Assembly (NCBI RefSeq): GCF_034314165.1
Contig: NZ_JAVIWK010000001.1
Coordinates: 7,008,001 to 7,072,000, forward strand
Direction: 5' to 3'
Source: Pseudomonas sp. Bout1
GTDB lineage: Bacteria > Pseudomonadota > Gammaproteobacteria > Pseudomonadales > Pseudomonadaceae
DNA: 64,000 nt
Both the position numbers and the translations under genes were made by a program. This document shows positions 31,093 through 44,500 of this stretch, piece by piece; the first letter of the stretch is position 1, and each line of letters opens with the position of its first letter. The notes beneath the pieces were generated by a model. The model did no database searches. It was not told the DNA's origin and was given only the letters and a program-made list of their open reading frames with translations.

Positions 31093-32775
31093 TTACGCCT
31101 CGGCTTTTTTGGTAGCCGCTTCGATTTTACGTGTGATGTACCACTGTTGGGAGATCGACAGGCAGTTGTTGACCACCCAGTACAGCACCAGACCAGCCGG
31201 GAACCACAGGAAGAAGAAGGTGAAGATGATTGGCATCATTTTCATTACTTTGGCCTGCATCGGGTCCGGAGGAGTCGGGTTCAGGCGCTGCTGGATGAAC
31301 ATGGTCGCGCCCATGATGATCGGCAGGATAAAGAACGGGTCTTTGATCGACAGGTCAGTTATCCACAGCATGAACGGTGCCTGGCGCATTTCCACGCTTT
31401 CCAGGAGAACCCAGTACAGCGACAGGAATACCGGCATCTGTACCAGAATCGGCAAGCATCCACCCAGCGGGTTGATCTTCTCTTTCTTGTACAGCTCCAT
31501 CATGGCCTGCGACATTTTCTGCCGGTCGTCACCATGTTGTTCTTTCAGCGCGGCCAGTTTCGGGGCCACGGCACGCATACGGGCCATCGACTTGTAGCTG
31601 GCAGCCGACAGTGGGAAGAAGATCCCCTTGATCAGCATGGTCAGCAGGATGATCGAGAAGCCCCAGTTACCAACGATGCTGTGGATATGTTGCAGCAGCC
31701 AGAAGATCGGCTGGGCAATGAACCACAAAATGCCGTAATCCACAGTCAGTTCCAAACCTGGGGATAACTCTTTGAGGACCGCCTGGCTCTTAGGGCCGGC
31801 ATACAACGTAGCGCTGGCTTCAGCCTTGGCACCTGGAGCGACGGTCAACGTCGGGCCAGTAAAGCCAATGATGTAGTTGCCTTGGCTGTCTTTGCGGGTT
31901 TGAACCAGGTTGGCGTCACCCTTGTTCGGGATCCACGCGGTCACAAAGTAGTGTTGCAGCCAGGCGACCCAGCCACCTTGGATGGTTTCTTTCAGCGCAC
32001 CCTTGTCGATATCTTTCATCGACACTTTTTTGTACGGCTCGTTACTTGTCCACAGGGCAGCGCCCAGGTAAGTCGCGGTGCCGGTAGCGGTGCTGGAAGA
32101 AGGATCGGCGCTGTTGTCACGCTTGAGCTGGGCAAACAGGTTGCCCGTCCAGGCCTTGGCGCTGGTGTTGTCGATCAGATAAGTAACTTTCAGATCGTAC
32201 AAACCGCGGGTAAAGCTGAAACGCTTGATGTAATTGACGCCGTCGTGACTGAATTTCAGGTCAACGTTCAACTGGTTCTGGCCATCAGCCAGTTGATAAG
32301 TCTTCTGCTCGGTCGAATAAACCGGACGACCGGTAGCACGCGCATCCGGACCGTCAGTACCGGTCAGGCCACTTTGTGCCAGATATACACGTTCGCCGCC
32401 GTTATCGAACAGCTGGAACGGAACGTCAGGATGGTCTTGGCGACGTGGATACAGCGGCAGCTTCAGCTGGGCGATATCACCACCTTGTGGATCGATAGCC
32501 AGGTCCAGTACATCCGTTTTTACGTGGATGAGGTCTTTATTGGTGACGACCGGGGTTTCTACCGGGGTGCTGGTATCGGCATTCGCGCTGGGTACATCGG
32601 CACTGGCGGCAGCATTGTTACCCAGTGGCGTATCCGGAATAGCCGGCGCCGACTGATTGGTAGCAACATTCTGAGTCGGCAGGGCAGCTTGGCCATAATC
32701 CTGGTTCCACTTAAGAACCATAGAGTAGGACACGATTGCCAGGGCGACGATCAGGATCGTGCGTTTAATATCCAT
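31093..32775 (-). CDS. yidC: Membrane protein insertase YidC
   Basis: The 560-residue inner membrane protein has an N-terminal membrane segment (residues 5-22), a Thr/Pro/Ala-rich linker, and a large periplasmic domain. The conserved C-terminal insertase core follows (GWGF-like GNWGFSIILLTMLIKGIFFPLS, NPLGGCLPILVQMPVFLSLYWVL). It inserts proteins such as F0c into the membrane, alone or with Sec. It lies 2 nt after yidD. A DnaA box occurs at 31359-31367. Confidence 0.97.
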   Translation of the reverse strand: MDIKRTILIVALAIVSYSMVLKWNQDYGQAALPTQNVATNQSAPAIPDTPLGNNAAASADVPSANADTSTPVETPVVTNKDLIHVKTDVLDLAIDPQGGDIAQLKLPLYPRRQDHPDVPFQLFDNGGERVYLAQSGLTGTDGPDARATGRPVYSTEQKTYQLADGQNQLNVDLKFSHDGVNYIKRFSFTRGLYDLKVTYLIDNTSAKAWTGNLFAQLKRDNSADPSSSTATGTATYLGAALWTSNEPYKKVSMKDIDKGALKETIQGGWVAWLQHYFVTAWIPNKGDANLVQTRKDSQGNYIIGFTGPTLTVAPGAKAEASATLYAGPKSQAVLKELSPGLELTVDYGILWFIAQPIFWLLQHIHSIVGNWGFSIILLTMLIKGIFFPLSAASYKSMARMRAVAPKLAALKEQHGDDRQKMSQAMMELYKKEKINPLGGCLPILVQMPVFLSLYWVLLESVEMRQAPFMLWITDLSIKDPFFILPIIMGATMFIQQRLNPTPPDPMQAKVMKMMPIIFTFFFLWFPAGLVLYWVVNNCLSISQQWYITRKIEAATKKAEA

Positions 32776-32777
32776 GA

Positions 32778-33023
32778 TTACTCGGCCATCGAAGAAGAAC
32801 GGGAGGTAGGGATAGGTGGAACCGGGTCATAACCACCGGGATTCCACGGATGACAGCGACCTAAACGACGAAAGGTCAGCCAGCCACCGCGCAGAAGGCC
32901 ATGATTTTCTATGGCTTCCAGCGCGTAGCAGGAACAACTGGGGTAGAAACGACAGTGGTTTGCCATCAGGGGACTAATGGCATAGCGGTAAAACTGGATC
33001 GGAACGAGGGCCAGTTTACGCAT
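32778..33023 (-). CDS. yidD: Membrane protein insertion efficiency factor YidD
   Basis: The 81-residue protein starts [19 protein letters not shown] and carries the [20 protein letters not shown] motif with three Cys that defines YidD. It acts at the inner membrane and helps YidC-dependent insertion. Its start overlaps the rnpA stop by 8 nt. Confidence 0.94.
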   Translation of the reverse strand: MRKLALVPIQFYRYAISPLMANHCRFYPSCSCYALEAIENHGLLRGGWLTFRRLGRCHPWNPGGYDPVPPIPTSRSSSMAE

Positions 33024-33423
33024 CAGTACTGTCTACCCCTACAGTTTCGGTGCTGACAGCTGGTGCTGGCTTGTTGGTACGAGCCAAACGTTTCCAGAGC
33101 TTGCCGAAATGCTGAATCAATTCGGGGTTTTCTACGTCCCCCAAGCCTTTGCGCGCGACGATAACAATATCCCAACCAACCAGAGTGTCCTGGTGGAGGC
33201 GAAACGATTCGCGCATCAGACGCTTGAGGCGATTGCGCTCAACGGAGAGCTTTACGCTCTTCTTGCCGATCACCAACCCGAGACGGGGGTGATCCAGATC
33301 GTTGTTACGCGCAAGGAGCAGGAGATTTTTCCCCGGAACCTTGCCGGTGGGGGAGTCAAAGACTGCCTTGAAATGCCGGGGGGTTAGCAAACGCTTTTCC
33401 CGACTGAAGTCCTGACTCACCAC
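33016..33423 (-). CDS. rnpA: Ribonuclease P protein component
   Basis: Family alignment places the start at GTG 33423 or GTG 33420 ((V)[16 protein letters not shown]), giving about 135 residues. The open frame runs further upstream only because it overlaps rpmH in another frame. The signature [22 protein letters not shown] binds the P RNA and tRNA leader. RnpA with the catalytic RNA matures tRNA 5' ends. It lies 13 nt after rpmH. Confidence 0.92.
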   Translation of the reverse strand: MVSQDFSREKRLLTPRHFKAVFDSPTGKVPGKNLLLLARNNDLDHPRLGLVIGKKSVKLSVERNRLKRLMRESFRLHQDTLVGWDIVIVARKGLGDVENPELIQHFGKLWKRLARTNKPAPAVSTETVGVDSTDA

Positions 33424-33436
33424 CAGTACCGGATTA

Positions 33437-33571
33437 TCAAACTGCCAGACGCGCACGACCTTTGGCGCGGCGACGCGACAGGACAGCACGGCCGTTCTTG
33501 GTGGCCATGCGAGCACGGAAGCCGTGAGTACGGGCGCGTTTGATGGTGCTTGGTTGGAAAGTACGTTTCAT
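33437..33571 (-). CDS. rpmH: 50S ribosomal protein L34
   Basis: The 44-residue very basic protein reads [20 protein letters not shown] at its start, then [20 protein letters not shown] and ends RLAV, the L34 sequence of fluorescens-group Pseudomonas. It is the gene nearest oriC on the left and heads the rpmH-rnpA-yidD-yidC cluster. Confidence 0.97.
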   Translation of the reverse strand: MKRTFQPSTIKRARTHGFRARMATKNGRAVLSRRRAKGRARLAV

Positions 33572-34156
33572 GGCGTGTTACCTGGTTCGTCCACAACGGG
33601 CCGGAATGGCCCCCGTTTTAAGAGACCGGCGATTCTAGAGAAAGCAAGCCTCTAGGTCAATTTCCAACCAGCTTTTCCTTCAATTAGATCTCTTGAGGCA
33701 TCTGGACCGAATCCAGGCGATTCGGCTTTCACGTGCAATGCCATAGATATAAAAATAAAGAAGGAAGTTATTTAAAGCTTTTCTGTAAAGCTTATAAAAG
33801 CTAGGCAGGCGATCTTCTGTGGATAACTGCCTTTAGGCCATATTCCCCGTGGTGTACAGAGAATGACAACACGGGGGAGAAACGGTGCTCTGCCTGTGCT
33901 GCGCTATCGGATAACCTGTGTGTGGAATGGCTACTTATCCACAGGCCAGTTACCCACAGACTTTCGACCCCACTTGTACAACGGGCTTAGGGGCGCTTAT
34001 CCACAGAGCTTATGCACAGACCATTTGTCGCCTTTTTTACGGTTAAGGCATTGATTCTTGGCGCCCTGTGAGCAACCTACATGTGGATAAGTGGACGGCT
34101 GGCCGCTACAATGGCGGCTGTTTTTGCCTCACCGGCTTTCAACTTAGGGGATATCC
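33572..34156. other. oriC: Replication origin oriC between rpmH and dnaA
   Basis: The 585-nt gap has perfect DnaA boxes TTATCCACA at 33818-33826 (minus), 33935-33943, 33997-34005 and 34082-34090 (minus), and near-perfect ones at 33950-33958 (TTACCCACA) and 34010-34018 (TTATGCACA). A very AT-rich stretch at about 33745-33800 is a good candidate for the unwinding element. The rpmH-dnaA interval is the known Pseudomonas origin, and transcription diverges from it on both sides. Confidence 0.93.
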
Positions 34157-35677
34157 GTGTCAGTGGAACTTTGGCAGCAGTGCGTGGAGCTTTTGCGCGA
34201 TGAGCTGCCTGCCCAGCAATTCAACACCTGGATCCGTCCGCTACAGGTCGAAGCCGAAGGCGACGAGTTGCGTGTCTACGCACCCAATCGTTTTGTTCTC
34301 GACTGGGTCAACGAGAAATACCTGAGTCGCGTTCTCGAGTTACTCGATGAACATGGCAACGGGCTTGCTCCTGTGCTCTCTTTATTAATAGGCAGCAAAC
34401 GTAGCTCGGCACCTCGTGCTGCGCCGAATGCACCGTTGGCCGCAAGTGCCTCCCAGGCTCAAGCTGCAGCGGCACCTGTTAATAACTCGCCAGCGCCGAT
34501 TGCCCAGACGCCTTCGAAATCCTCGTCGCAGAAAAACGCGCCTATAAATCAAGAGCCGTCCCGCGACAGCTTTGACCCGATGGCAGGCGCCAGCTCCCAA
34601 CAGGCTCCGGTTCGTGCTGAACAACGCACCGTCCAGGTAGAAGGTGCGCTCAAGCACACCAGTTACCTGAACCGCACGTTCACCTTTGAGAACTTTGTCG
34701 AAGGTAAATCCAACCAGTTGGCCCGTGCGGCTGCCTGGCAGGTCGCCGACAACCCTAAGCACGGTTACAACCCGCTGTTCCTTTATGGTGGTGTTGGCTT
34801 GGGTAAAACTCACTTGATGCACGCTGTGGGTAACCATCTATTAAAGAAGAACCCGAATGCCAAGGTCGTGTACCTGCACTCGGAGCGCTTCGTGGCCGAC
34901 ATGGTAAAGGCGCTGCAGCTCAACGCGATCAACGAGTTCAAACGGTTCTACCGTTCCGTTGATGCGTTGCTGATCGATGACATTCAATTCTTCGCCCGCA
35001 AGGAACGTTCCCAGGAAGAGTTTTTCCACACGTTTAACGCGTTGCTCGAAGGTGGCCAACAGGTCATCTTGACCAGTGACCGTTATCCCAAGGAGATCGA
35101 AGGCCTGGAAGAGCGCCTGAAGTCGCGCTTCGGCTGGGGCCTGACCGTTGCGGTAGAGCCGCCGGAGCTGGAAACCCGGGTCGCGATCCTGATGAAGAAG
35201 GCCGACCAGGCTAAAGTCGACCTGCCTCACGATGCCGCATTTTTCATCGCCCAGCGCATTCGTTCCAACGTGCGTGAACTGGAAGGCGCGCTCAAGCGGG
35301 TCATCGCTCACTCGCACTTCATGGGCCGCGACATCACCATTGAGTTGATCCGCGAGTCCCTGAAAGACCTGTTGGCGTTGCAAGACAAGCTGGTGAGTGT
35401 GGATAACATCCAGCGCACGGTGGCCGAGTACTACAAGATCAAGATTTCCGACCTGCTGTCCAAGCGCCGTTCGCGCTCGGTAGCCCGTCCCCGGCAGGTG
35501 GCGATGGCGCTCTCCAAAGAGCTGACCAACCACAGCCTGCCGGAAATCGGTGATGTATTTGGCGGTCGCGACCACACCACGGTCTTGCACGCGTGCCGCA
35601 AGATCAACGAACTTAAGGAATCCGACGCGGATATTCGCGAGGACTACAAGAACCTGCTGCGTACACTGACTACTTGA
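34157..35677 (+). CDS. dnaA: Chromosomal replication initiator DnaA
   Basis: The 506-residue protein starts at GTG 34157 ([13 protein letters not shown]), with GGGG upstream. Domain I (1-90) is followed by a long Ala/Pro/Gln-rich linker. The AAA+ domain has Walker [14 protein letters not shown] and Walker [12 protein letters not shown]. The C-terminal helix-turn-helix with [15 protein letters not shown] reads DnaA boxes. It melts oriC and loads the helicase. A perfect DnaA box sits inside the gene at 35398-35406. Confidence 0.98.
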   Translation: MSVELWQQCVELLRDELPAQQFNTWIRPLQVEAEGDELRVYAPNRFVLDWVNEKYLSRVLELLDEHGNGLAPVLSLLIGSKRSSAPRAAPNAPLAASASQAQAAAAPVNNSPAPIAQTPSKSSSQKNAPINQEPSRDSFDPMAGASSQQAPVRAEQRTVQVEGALKHTSYLNRTFTFENFVEGKSNQLARAAAWQVADNPKHGYNPLFLYGGVGLGKTHLMHAVGNHLLKKNPNAKVVYLHSERFVADMVKALQLNAINEFKRFYRSVDALLIDDIQFFARKERSQEEFFHTFNALLEGGQQVILTSDRYPKEIEGLEERLKSRFGWGLTVAVEPPELETRVAILMKKADQAKVDLPHDAAFFIAQRIRSNVRELEGALKRVIAHSHFMGRDITIELIRESLKDLLALQDKLVSVDNIQRTVAEYYKIKISDLLSKRRSRSVARPRQVAMALSKELTNHSLPEIGDVFGGRDHTTVLHACRKINELKESDADIREDYKNLLRTLTT

Positions 35678-35716
35678 TGAACACCAGCGCAGCTTATTAA
35701 GGCAAGGGACTAGACC

Positions 35717-36820
35717 ATGCATTTCACCATTCAACGCGAAGCCCTGTTGAAACCCCTGCAACTGGTCGCAGGCGTCGTCGAGCGCCGACAGACCTTGCCG
35801 GTGCTTTCCAACGTATTGCTGGTTGTCGAAGGCCAGCAACTGTCCTTGACCGGTACCGACCTGGAAGTCGAGCTGGTCGGTCGTGTCCAGCTCGAAGAAC
35901 CCGCTGAACCTGGCGAGATCACCGTGCCGGCGCGCAAGCTGATGGACATCTGCAAAAGCTTGCCCAATGACGCACTGATCGACATCAAGGTTGATGAGCA
36001 GAAGTTGGTGGTCAAGGCTGGTCGCAGCCGCTTCACACTGTCGACTCTGCCGGCCAACGACTTCCCAACCGTGGAAGAAGGTCCAGGCTCACTGACCTGC
36101 AGCCTGGAACAAAGCCGTCTGCGCCGTTTGATCGAGCGCACCAGCTTCGCCATGGCCCAGCAGGACGTGCGTTACTACTTGAATGGCATGCTGCTGGAAG
36201 TTTCCGAAGGCATTATCCGCGCCGTGGCCACTGACGGTCACCGTCTGGCCATGTGCTCGATGAAAGCCGATATCGGTCAGCCGGATCGCCACCAGGTCAT
36301 CGTGCCGCGTAAAGGTATTCTGGAACTGGCGCGTCTGCTGACCGAGCCGGACGGCAATGTCAGTATCGTATTGGGCCAGCACCACATCCGCGCGACCACG
36401 GGCGAGTTCACCTTCACGTCCAAGCTGGTTGATGGCAAGTTCCCGGATTACGAGCGTGTTCTGCCTAAAGGCGGCGACAAGCTGGTGATCGGCGATCGTC
36501 AGGCCCTGCGTGAAGCGTTCAGCCGTACCGCCATTCTGTCCAACGAGAAGTACCGCGGTATTCGCCTGCAATTGGCCAACGGCCAACTGAAAATCCAGGC
36601 CAATAACCCGGAGCAGGAAGAAGCGGAAGAAGAAGTGGGCGTCGACTACAACGGTGGCAACCTGGAAATCGGGTTTAACGTCAGCTATCTGTTGGACGTA
36701 TTGGGCGTGATGACCACCGAACAGGTTCGCCTGATTCTGTCCGACTCCAACAGCAGTGCGCTGGTACAAGAATCCGACAACGATGACTCGGCGTACGTTG
36801 TCATGCCGATGCGCCTGTAA
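35717..36820 (+). CDS. dnaN: DNA polymerase III sliding clamp beta
   Basis: The 367-residue protein has the family start MHFTIQREALLKPLQLVAGVVERRQTLPVL (split here for length) and three repeated clamp domains ending in YVVMPMRL. The ring-shaped dimer holds polymerase on DNA and is a docking site for repair proteins. It is 39 nt after dnaA. Confidence 0.98.
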   Translation: MHFTIQREALLKPLQLVAGVVERRQTLPVLSNVLLVVEGQQLSLTGTDLEVELVGRVQLEEPAEPGEITVPARKLMDICKSLPNDALIDIKVDEQKLVVKAGRSRFTLSTLPANDFPTVEEGPGSLTCSLEQSRLRRLIERTSFAMAQQDVRYYLNGMLLEVSEGIIRAVATDGHRLAMCSMKADIGQPDRHQVIVPRKGILELARLLTEPDGNVSIVLGQHHIRATTGEFTFTSKLVDGKFPDYERVLPKGGDKLVIGDRQALREAFSRTAILSNEKYRGIRLQLANGQLKIQANNPEQEEAEEEVGVDYNGGNLEIGFNVSYLLDVLGVMTTEQVRLILSDSNSSALVQESDNDDSAYVVMPMRL

Positions 36821-36840
36821 TCATGTTCAGCAGAAGCTAG

Positions 36841-40372
<3,532 letters not shown>

Positions 40373-40375
40373 TCA

Positions 40376-40467
40376 GGTGCAGGTTCACGAATAGATGGTT
40401 CGGCTAATCCTCACCGATTGCTCGACCATCCCAAAGAAAGCCCGCCTAAAGCGGGCTTTTTTTGGTT
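40376..40467 (+). repeat. Left copy of a direct repeat bounding the adhesin island
   Basis: The first 34 nt (starting GGTGCAGGTTCACGAATAGA) are identical to 62818-62851. The rest, including the terminator hairpin, matches 62852-62910 with roughly ten substitutions. Both copies have the same orientation. Confidence 0.85.
40437..40463 (+). terminator. Rho-independent terminator of gyrB
   Basis: The stem AGCCCGC/GCGGGCT with a 5-nt loop is followed by eight T. It lies 65 nt past the gyrB stop. Confidence 0.93.
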
Positions 40468-40496
40468 CATCACGAAGTCCCGGGAAACACAGAAAC

Positions 40497-40559
40497 AAGA
40501 ACGCCGATTTGATTGATGATGTTCGTGCGAGCAAACACATCTAACAAATCGGCGTTCTT
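40497..40559 (+). repeat. Inverted repeat directly before the transposase remnant
   Basis: A perfect 15-bp inverted repeat (AAGAACGCCGATTTG at 40497-40511, complement at 40545-40559) ends at the ATG of the transposase. In mRNA entering from outside, it would fold over the start codon and could block unwanted translation. Confidence 0.7.
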
Positions 40560-41339
40560 ATGCGTGATATTAATACTTTCCTTCCGTTTTGGGAGGGATT
40601 TTCTGTCGTCAACATCAAACCTGATGGTGACGCCCTCCAGATCGATCTGATTCCCCACGCTATCCGATTCCCGTCCTGCGGCGGGTGCCAAAAACCTTGT
40701 TCAACCACTCATGAGTATTGCGAGCGAACCGTCCGCGCTTTGCCGATTCTCGGCCGCGCAGTGCGCCTCAGCGTTTTGCTCAGGCGGGTTGGCTGTCGTG
40801 AATGCGGTAAATGTATGGAGACCGTCAGTTAGCTGGACAGCTATGCGCGCATGACGCGGCGTTTGGCCGAGGCGGTTATCCAGGCCGAGCGTCTTCCCAC
40901 GCTCCATGTGGCGCAGATGTTTGGGCTGCATGGGACACCGTTCGGTTGCTGGAGCGTTGAGCCTTGCAAGCGGCGTTGAGCACTCTGCCGAAGGCGCAAC
41001 CGCGACGCTTGGTGATGGATGAATTCGCCCTGTTCAAAGCTCATCGCTACGCCAGCGTTGTGCTGGACGCCGACACTCGACGGGTGCTGTGGATCGGCGA
41101 AGGCCGCAGCCGGGCGGCGGCCAAATATGGTCGAGAGGTAATTGATCGAGTCCGTGTCGACGTAGGCCAATCGGCTACGCCATGACAGACCTGCTCGCAA
41201 GGTGATAAAGCAAGCTCGATGGCTGTTGCTGCGCAATCCAGAGAACCTGAAAAAGCCGGAACAGCAGGTCCACTTGCAGGATTTGCTGGCGGCCAATCAA
41301 TCGTTGATGACGGTCTATTTGATGAAGGCCGAACTCAGT
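40560..41339 (+). pseudogene. Decayed ISL3-family transposase
   Basis: The N-terminal frame (residues 1-90) has the ISL3 zinc-finger pattern FPSCGGC...YCERTVRALPILG...CRECGKC. It is interrupted at 40830-40832 by TAG where the family has Trp. One base is missing near 40931 (GLH followed by a shifted WDTVRLLER), and CGA has become TGA near 40968. About 50 codons are missing at about 41118, between RSRAAA and KYGREVIDRVRVD. One extra T lies near 41165, after which QARWLLLRNPENLKKPEQ is again in frame. Similarity stops at KAELSF, so the 3' end is lost. It cannot make active transposase. Confidence 0.85.
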
Positions 41340-41383
41340 TTCACTGCCACTCCCGACAAAATCATTGATAGTTATAACCTCTT

Positions 41384-41397
41384 TGGGACAGGTCTCA
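41384..41397. promoter_or_regulatory. Operator-like palindrome upstream of the adhesin gene
   Basis: TGGGACAGGTCTCA matches the palindrome TGAGAC-N2-GTCTCA with one mismatch. It lies 124 nt upstream of the adhesin start. The same motif occurs at three other control regions of this gene cluster. Confidence 0.65.
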
Positions 41398-41520
41398 TAT
41401 TTCCTAGCCTTCCGCTCCCTCAACATTTGACTCATTCCAATGCACTCACAAAACGTGCGTTGGCTGATCAGGTTGTGCGGCTTTCCTTGGCGGCACATCG
41501 ACCCAACTGTCGAATGAGGC

Positions 41521-44500
41521 ATGAGAGTGAATACAAACGCAGTGAATATCGCCGTCGTTGATGGCAAAACCATTACCGAGGCTACTGAGCTTCGGGCCAA
41601 CCCTCAGGGTCATCCGGTACGGATTAAGGCCGTTGCCAATGGCAAGTACATCCTCGCTGAAGGCGATAAGGGTGTCGCGCCGGAAAACATCACCATCAAG
41701 CGCGTTGGCAAAGATTTGCACGTTGCGCTGGAAGGCACCGACCCGGATCAACCGCAACTGATCATCGAAGGTTTCTTCGACGCTGCCGGTCAACTGGTTG
41801 GCGTAGCTGAAGACGGTGCCTACCACGAATACATCGCCTCGGATGCAGAGCAGGATCACGAAGCGGCCTTCCTCATGGATGGCGTGTCCGCTCCGCAGGT
41901 GCTGGGCGCCGAGCAACTGGGCGGTTTTGATGGCCTGGTCGCGGCAACTGGCATTGGCTGGTTCTGGCCCGCGCTGCTGGGCCTGGGCGCATTGGCTGCC
42001 GCCGGTGCAATCTGGGCGAGCAACCGCGACGATGGCGGCCACCACGACGACCTGCTGATGCCGACTGTCCCAAAACTGGACGATGTCGAAGACAACGTCG
42101 GCGACAAGACCGGCAAAATCGAAAACGGCGATACCACCGATGACACCACGCCGACCTTCAGCGGCACCGGTACACCCGGCAACACCGTGATCATCAAGGA
42201 CGGCGACAAGGTCATCGGCGAAGTCGTGGTCGGCGGCGACGGCAAGTGGGAGTTCATTCCCGAGACTCCGCTGGCAGAAGGCGACCACACTATTGTCGTG
42301 GTAGAAAAAGACCCGGCCGGCAACGAAAGCGAGCCTTCCCCTGGCTTCGAATTCATTGTCGACACCACTGCCCCGGCGCAGTCTGAGATCAAAGAAGCGC
42401 TGGACGATTTCGGTGATCACACAGGCCTGATCCCGCAAGACGGCGTTACTGACGACAATACCCCAACCCTCAATGGAACCGCCGAGGCGGGCTCCATCGT
42501 TGAAGTCTTCGCCAACGGCGAAAAAATCGGCGACACCGTAGCCCTCGCAGACGGCACGTGGTCATTCACCCCGTCCACCGCCCTGGCCGACGGCGAATAC
42601 AGCTTTACTTCGGTGGCGGTAGACGCCGCAGGCAACCGTGGCTTGCCGTCCCTGCCTTACGATTTGATCGTGGATACCCGTGGCGAGCTGATCAAGATCG
42701 ACCACGTCATGGACGACGCCGGCACCATTCTCCATGAGCTGCAAACGGGTGACGTCACCGACGACACCACCCCGACCCTCAGCGGCCAGGCCACACCAAA
42801 TTCTCAGGTCAATATCTACGACAACGGCGTGCTGATCGGCAGCGCACCCGTCGACGCCGATGGCAAGTGGACCTTCACACCGGACACGCCACTGGCCGAA
42901 GGTCTGCATGGTTTCACCGCCACCGTCGTGACTCTGGCGAACGGCGAAAGCGCGCCAACACCGGTTTTCGACCTCGAAATCGACATCACCGCCCCCGGCA
43001 AACCGGGCGCCGATGGCAACGGCGGCATCGACGAAGTCGACGATAACGTCGGCCTGATCCGTGGCCCGATTGAAAATGGCGGCTCCACCGACGACCCGAC
43101 GCCAACCCTCAGCGGTGGCGGCCAGGAGCCTGGTGGCACAGTCATCATCAAAGACAACGGCACCATCATCGGCACCGTTCCGGTCAAGGACGACGGCAGT
43201 TGGGAGTTCACTCCCGACCCAGCGCTGCCTGATGGCGATCACGATTTCAGCATCATCGTGACCGACCCGGCTGGCAACGCCAGCGAAGAGTCCGACCCGT
43301 ACACCGTCATCATCGACACCCAGGCACCTGCTGCCCCTGCAATCACGAGCGTGTACGATGATCAGGGCGACCACACCGGCAACCTTGCACCCGGTGAACT
43401 CACCGATGATGCCAAGCCGGACATCACTGGTACCGCGGAAGCTGGCAGTACCGTAATCATCTACGACAACGGCGTTGAAATTGGCCGTGCACCTGTCGAC
43501 GCCAGCGGCAACTGGACATTCACCCCCGAGCTCCCGCTGAGCAACGGCCCACATGAGCTGTCTGCAAAGGCTCAGGACCCGGCCGGCAACGTCAGCGAGC
43601 CGTCCAATCCGTTTGACTTTGACCTGCTGGCGGGTGGCGCTCCGACTGCGCCGGCCATCACCGGTGCCCTCGACGCTTTCGGCGACAAGACCGGCAATAT
43701 CTCCCCAGGCGGCGTTACGGACGACAAGCGCCCGACCATCTCGGGTACCGGTGAGCCAGGCAGCACCGTCAAGGTGTATGCCGATGGCGTATTGGTGGGC
43801 ACTGGCAAAGTGGGCAGCGATGGCCACTGGACCGTTCCACTGACCAGCGACCTGCACGAAGACATCAACAACATCACCGCTACCACCACCGATGCAGTCG
43901 GCAATGTAAGCCCCGAAACCGCGGCGTACCCGGTCATCCTCGACACCACCCCGCCAGCGGCCAGCGCCGAAACCCTGACCGATGATGTCGGCCCGATCTT
44001 CGGCACGATCCACGACAAGGACACCACCGACGACAACACCCCGACGGCCAGCGGCAACGCTGAGCCTGGCACTACCGTGATCATCTACGACAAAGGCGTA
44101 GAGATTGGCCGCGTGCCCGTCAAAGAAGATGGCAGCTGGAGCTTCACCCCCACGACTCCGCTGGAGGACGGCGACCACAGCTTCAGTACCATCGTTGAAG
44201 ATGCAGCGGGCAATCACAGCCCGAAAAGCGACGAGACCGAGTTCACTGTCGACACCAGCGCAGTAGAAATCAGCCTCACTCAGGTATTCGATAACGAAGG
44301 TACCGTCACCGGCCCGCTGAAAAACGGTGGCGTCACCGATGACACCACGCCGACCCTCAGCGGCCAGGCCACAGCCAACTCGCAGGTCAATATCTACGAC
44401 AACGGCGTGTTGCTGGGCAGCGTCACATCCGACGCCGACGGCAAGTGGGCCTACACCCCAACCACCGCGTTGCCGGAAGGCGACCACAGCTTTACCGCCA

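Noticed and set aside
33424..33516. N-terminal extension of RnpA
   Set aside because: These codons overlap rpmH in another frame and are absent from the RnpA family; the start is at GTG 33423 or 33420.
41941..42020. LapG-type cleavage site in the adhesin N-terminus
   Set aside because: A GALAAAGA sequence in the hydrophobic segment is similar to the TAAG motif but lacks it exactly, and no lapD or lapG lies in the window; not enough to call.
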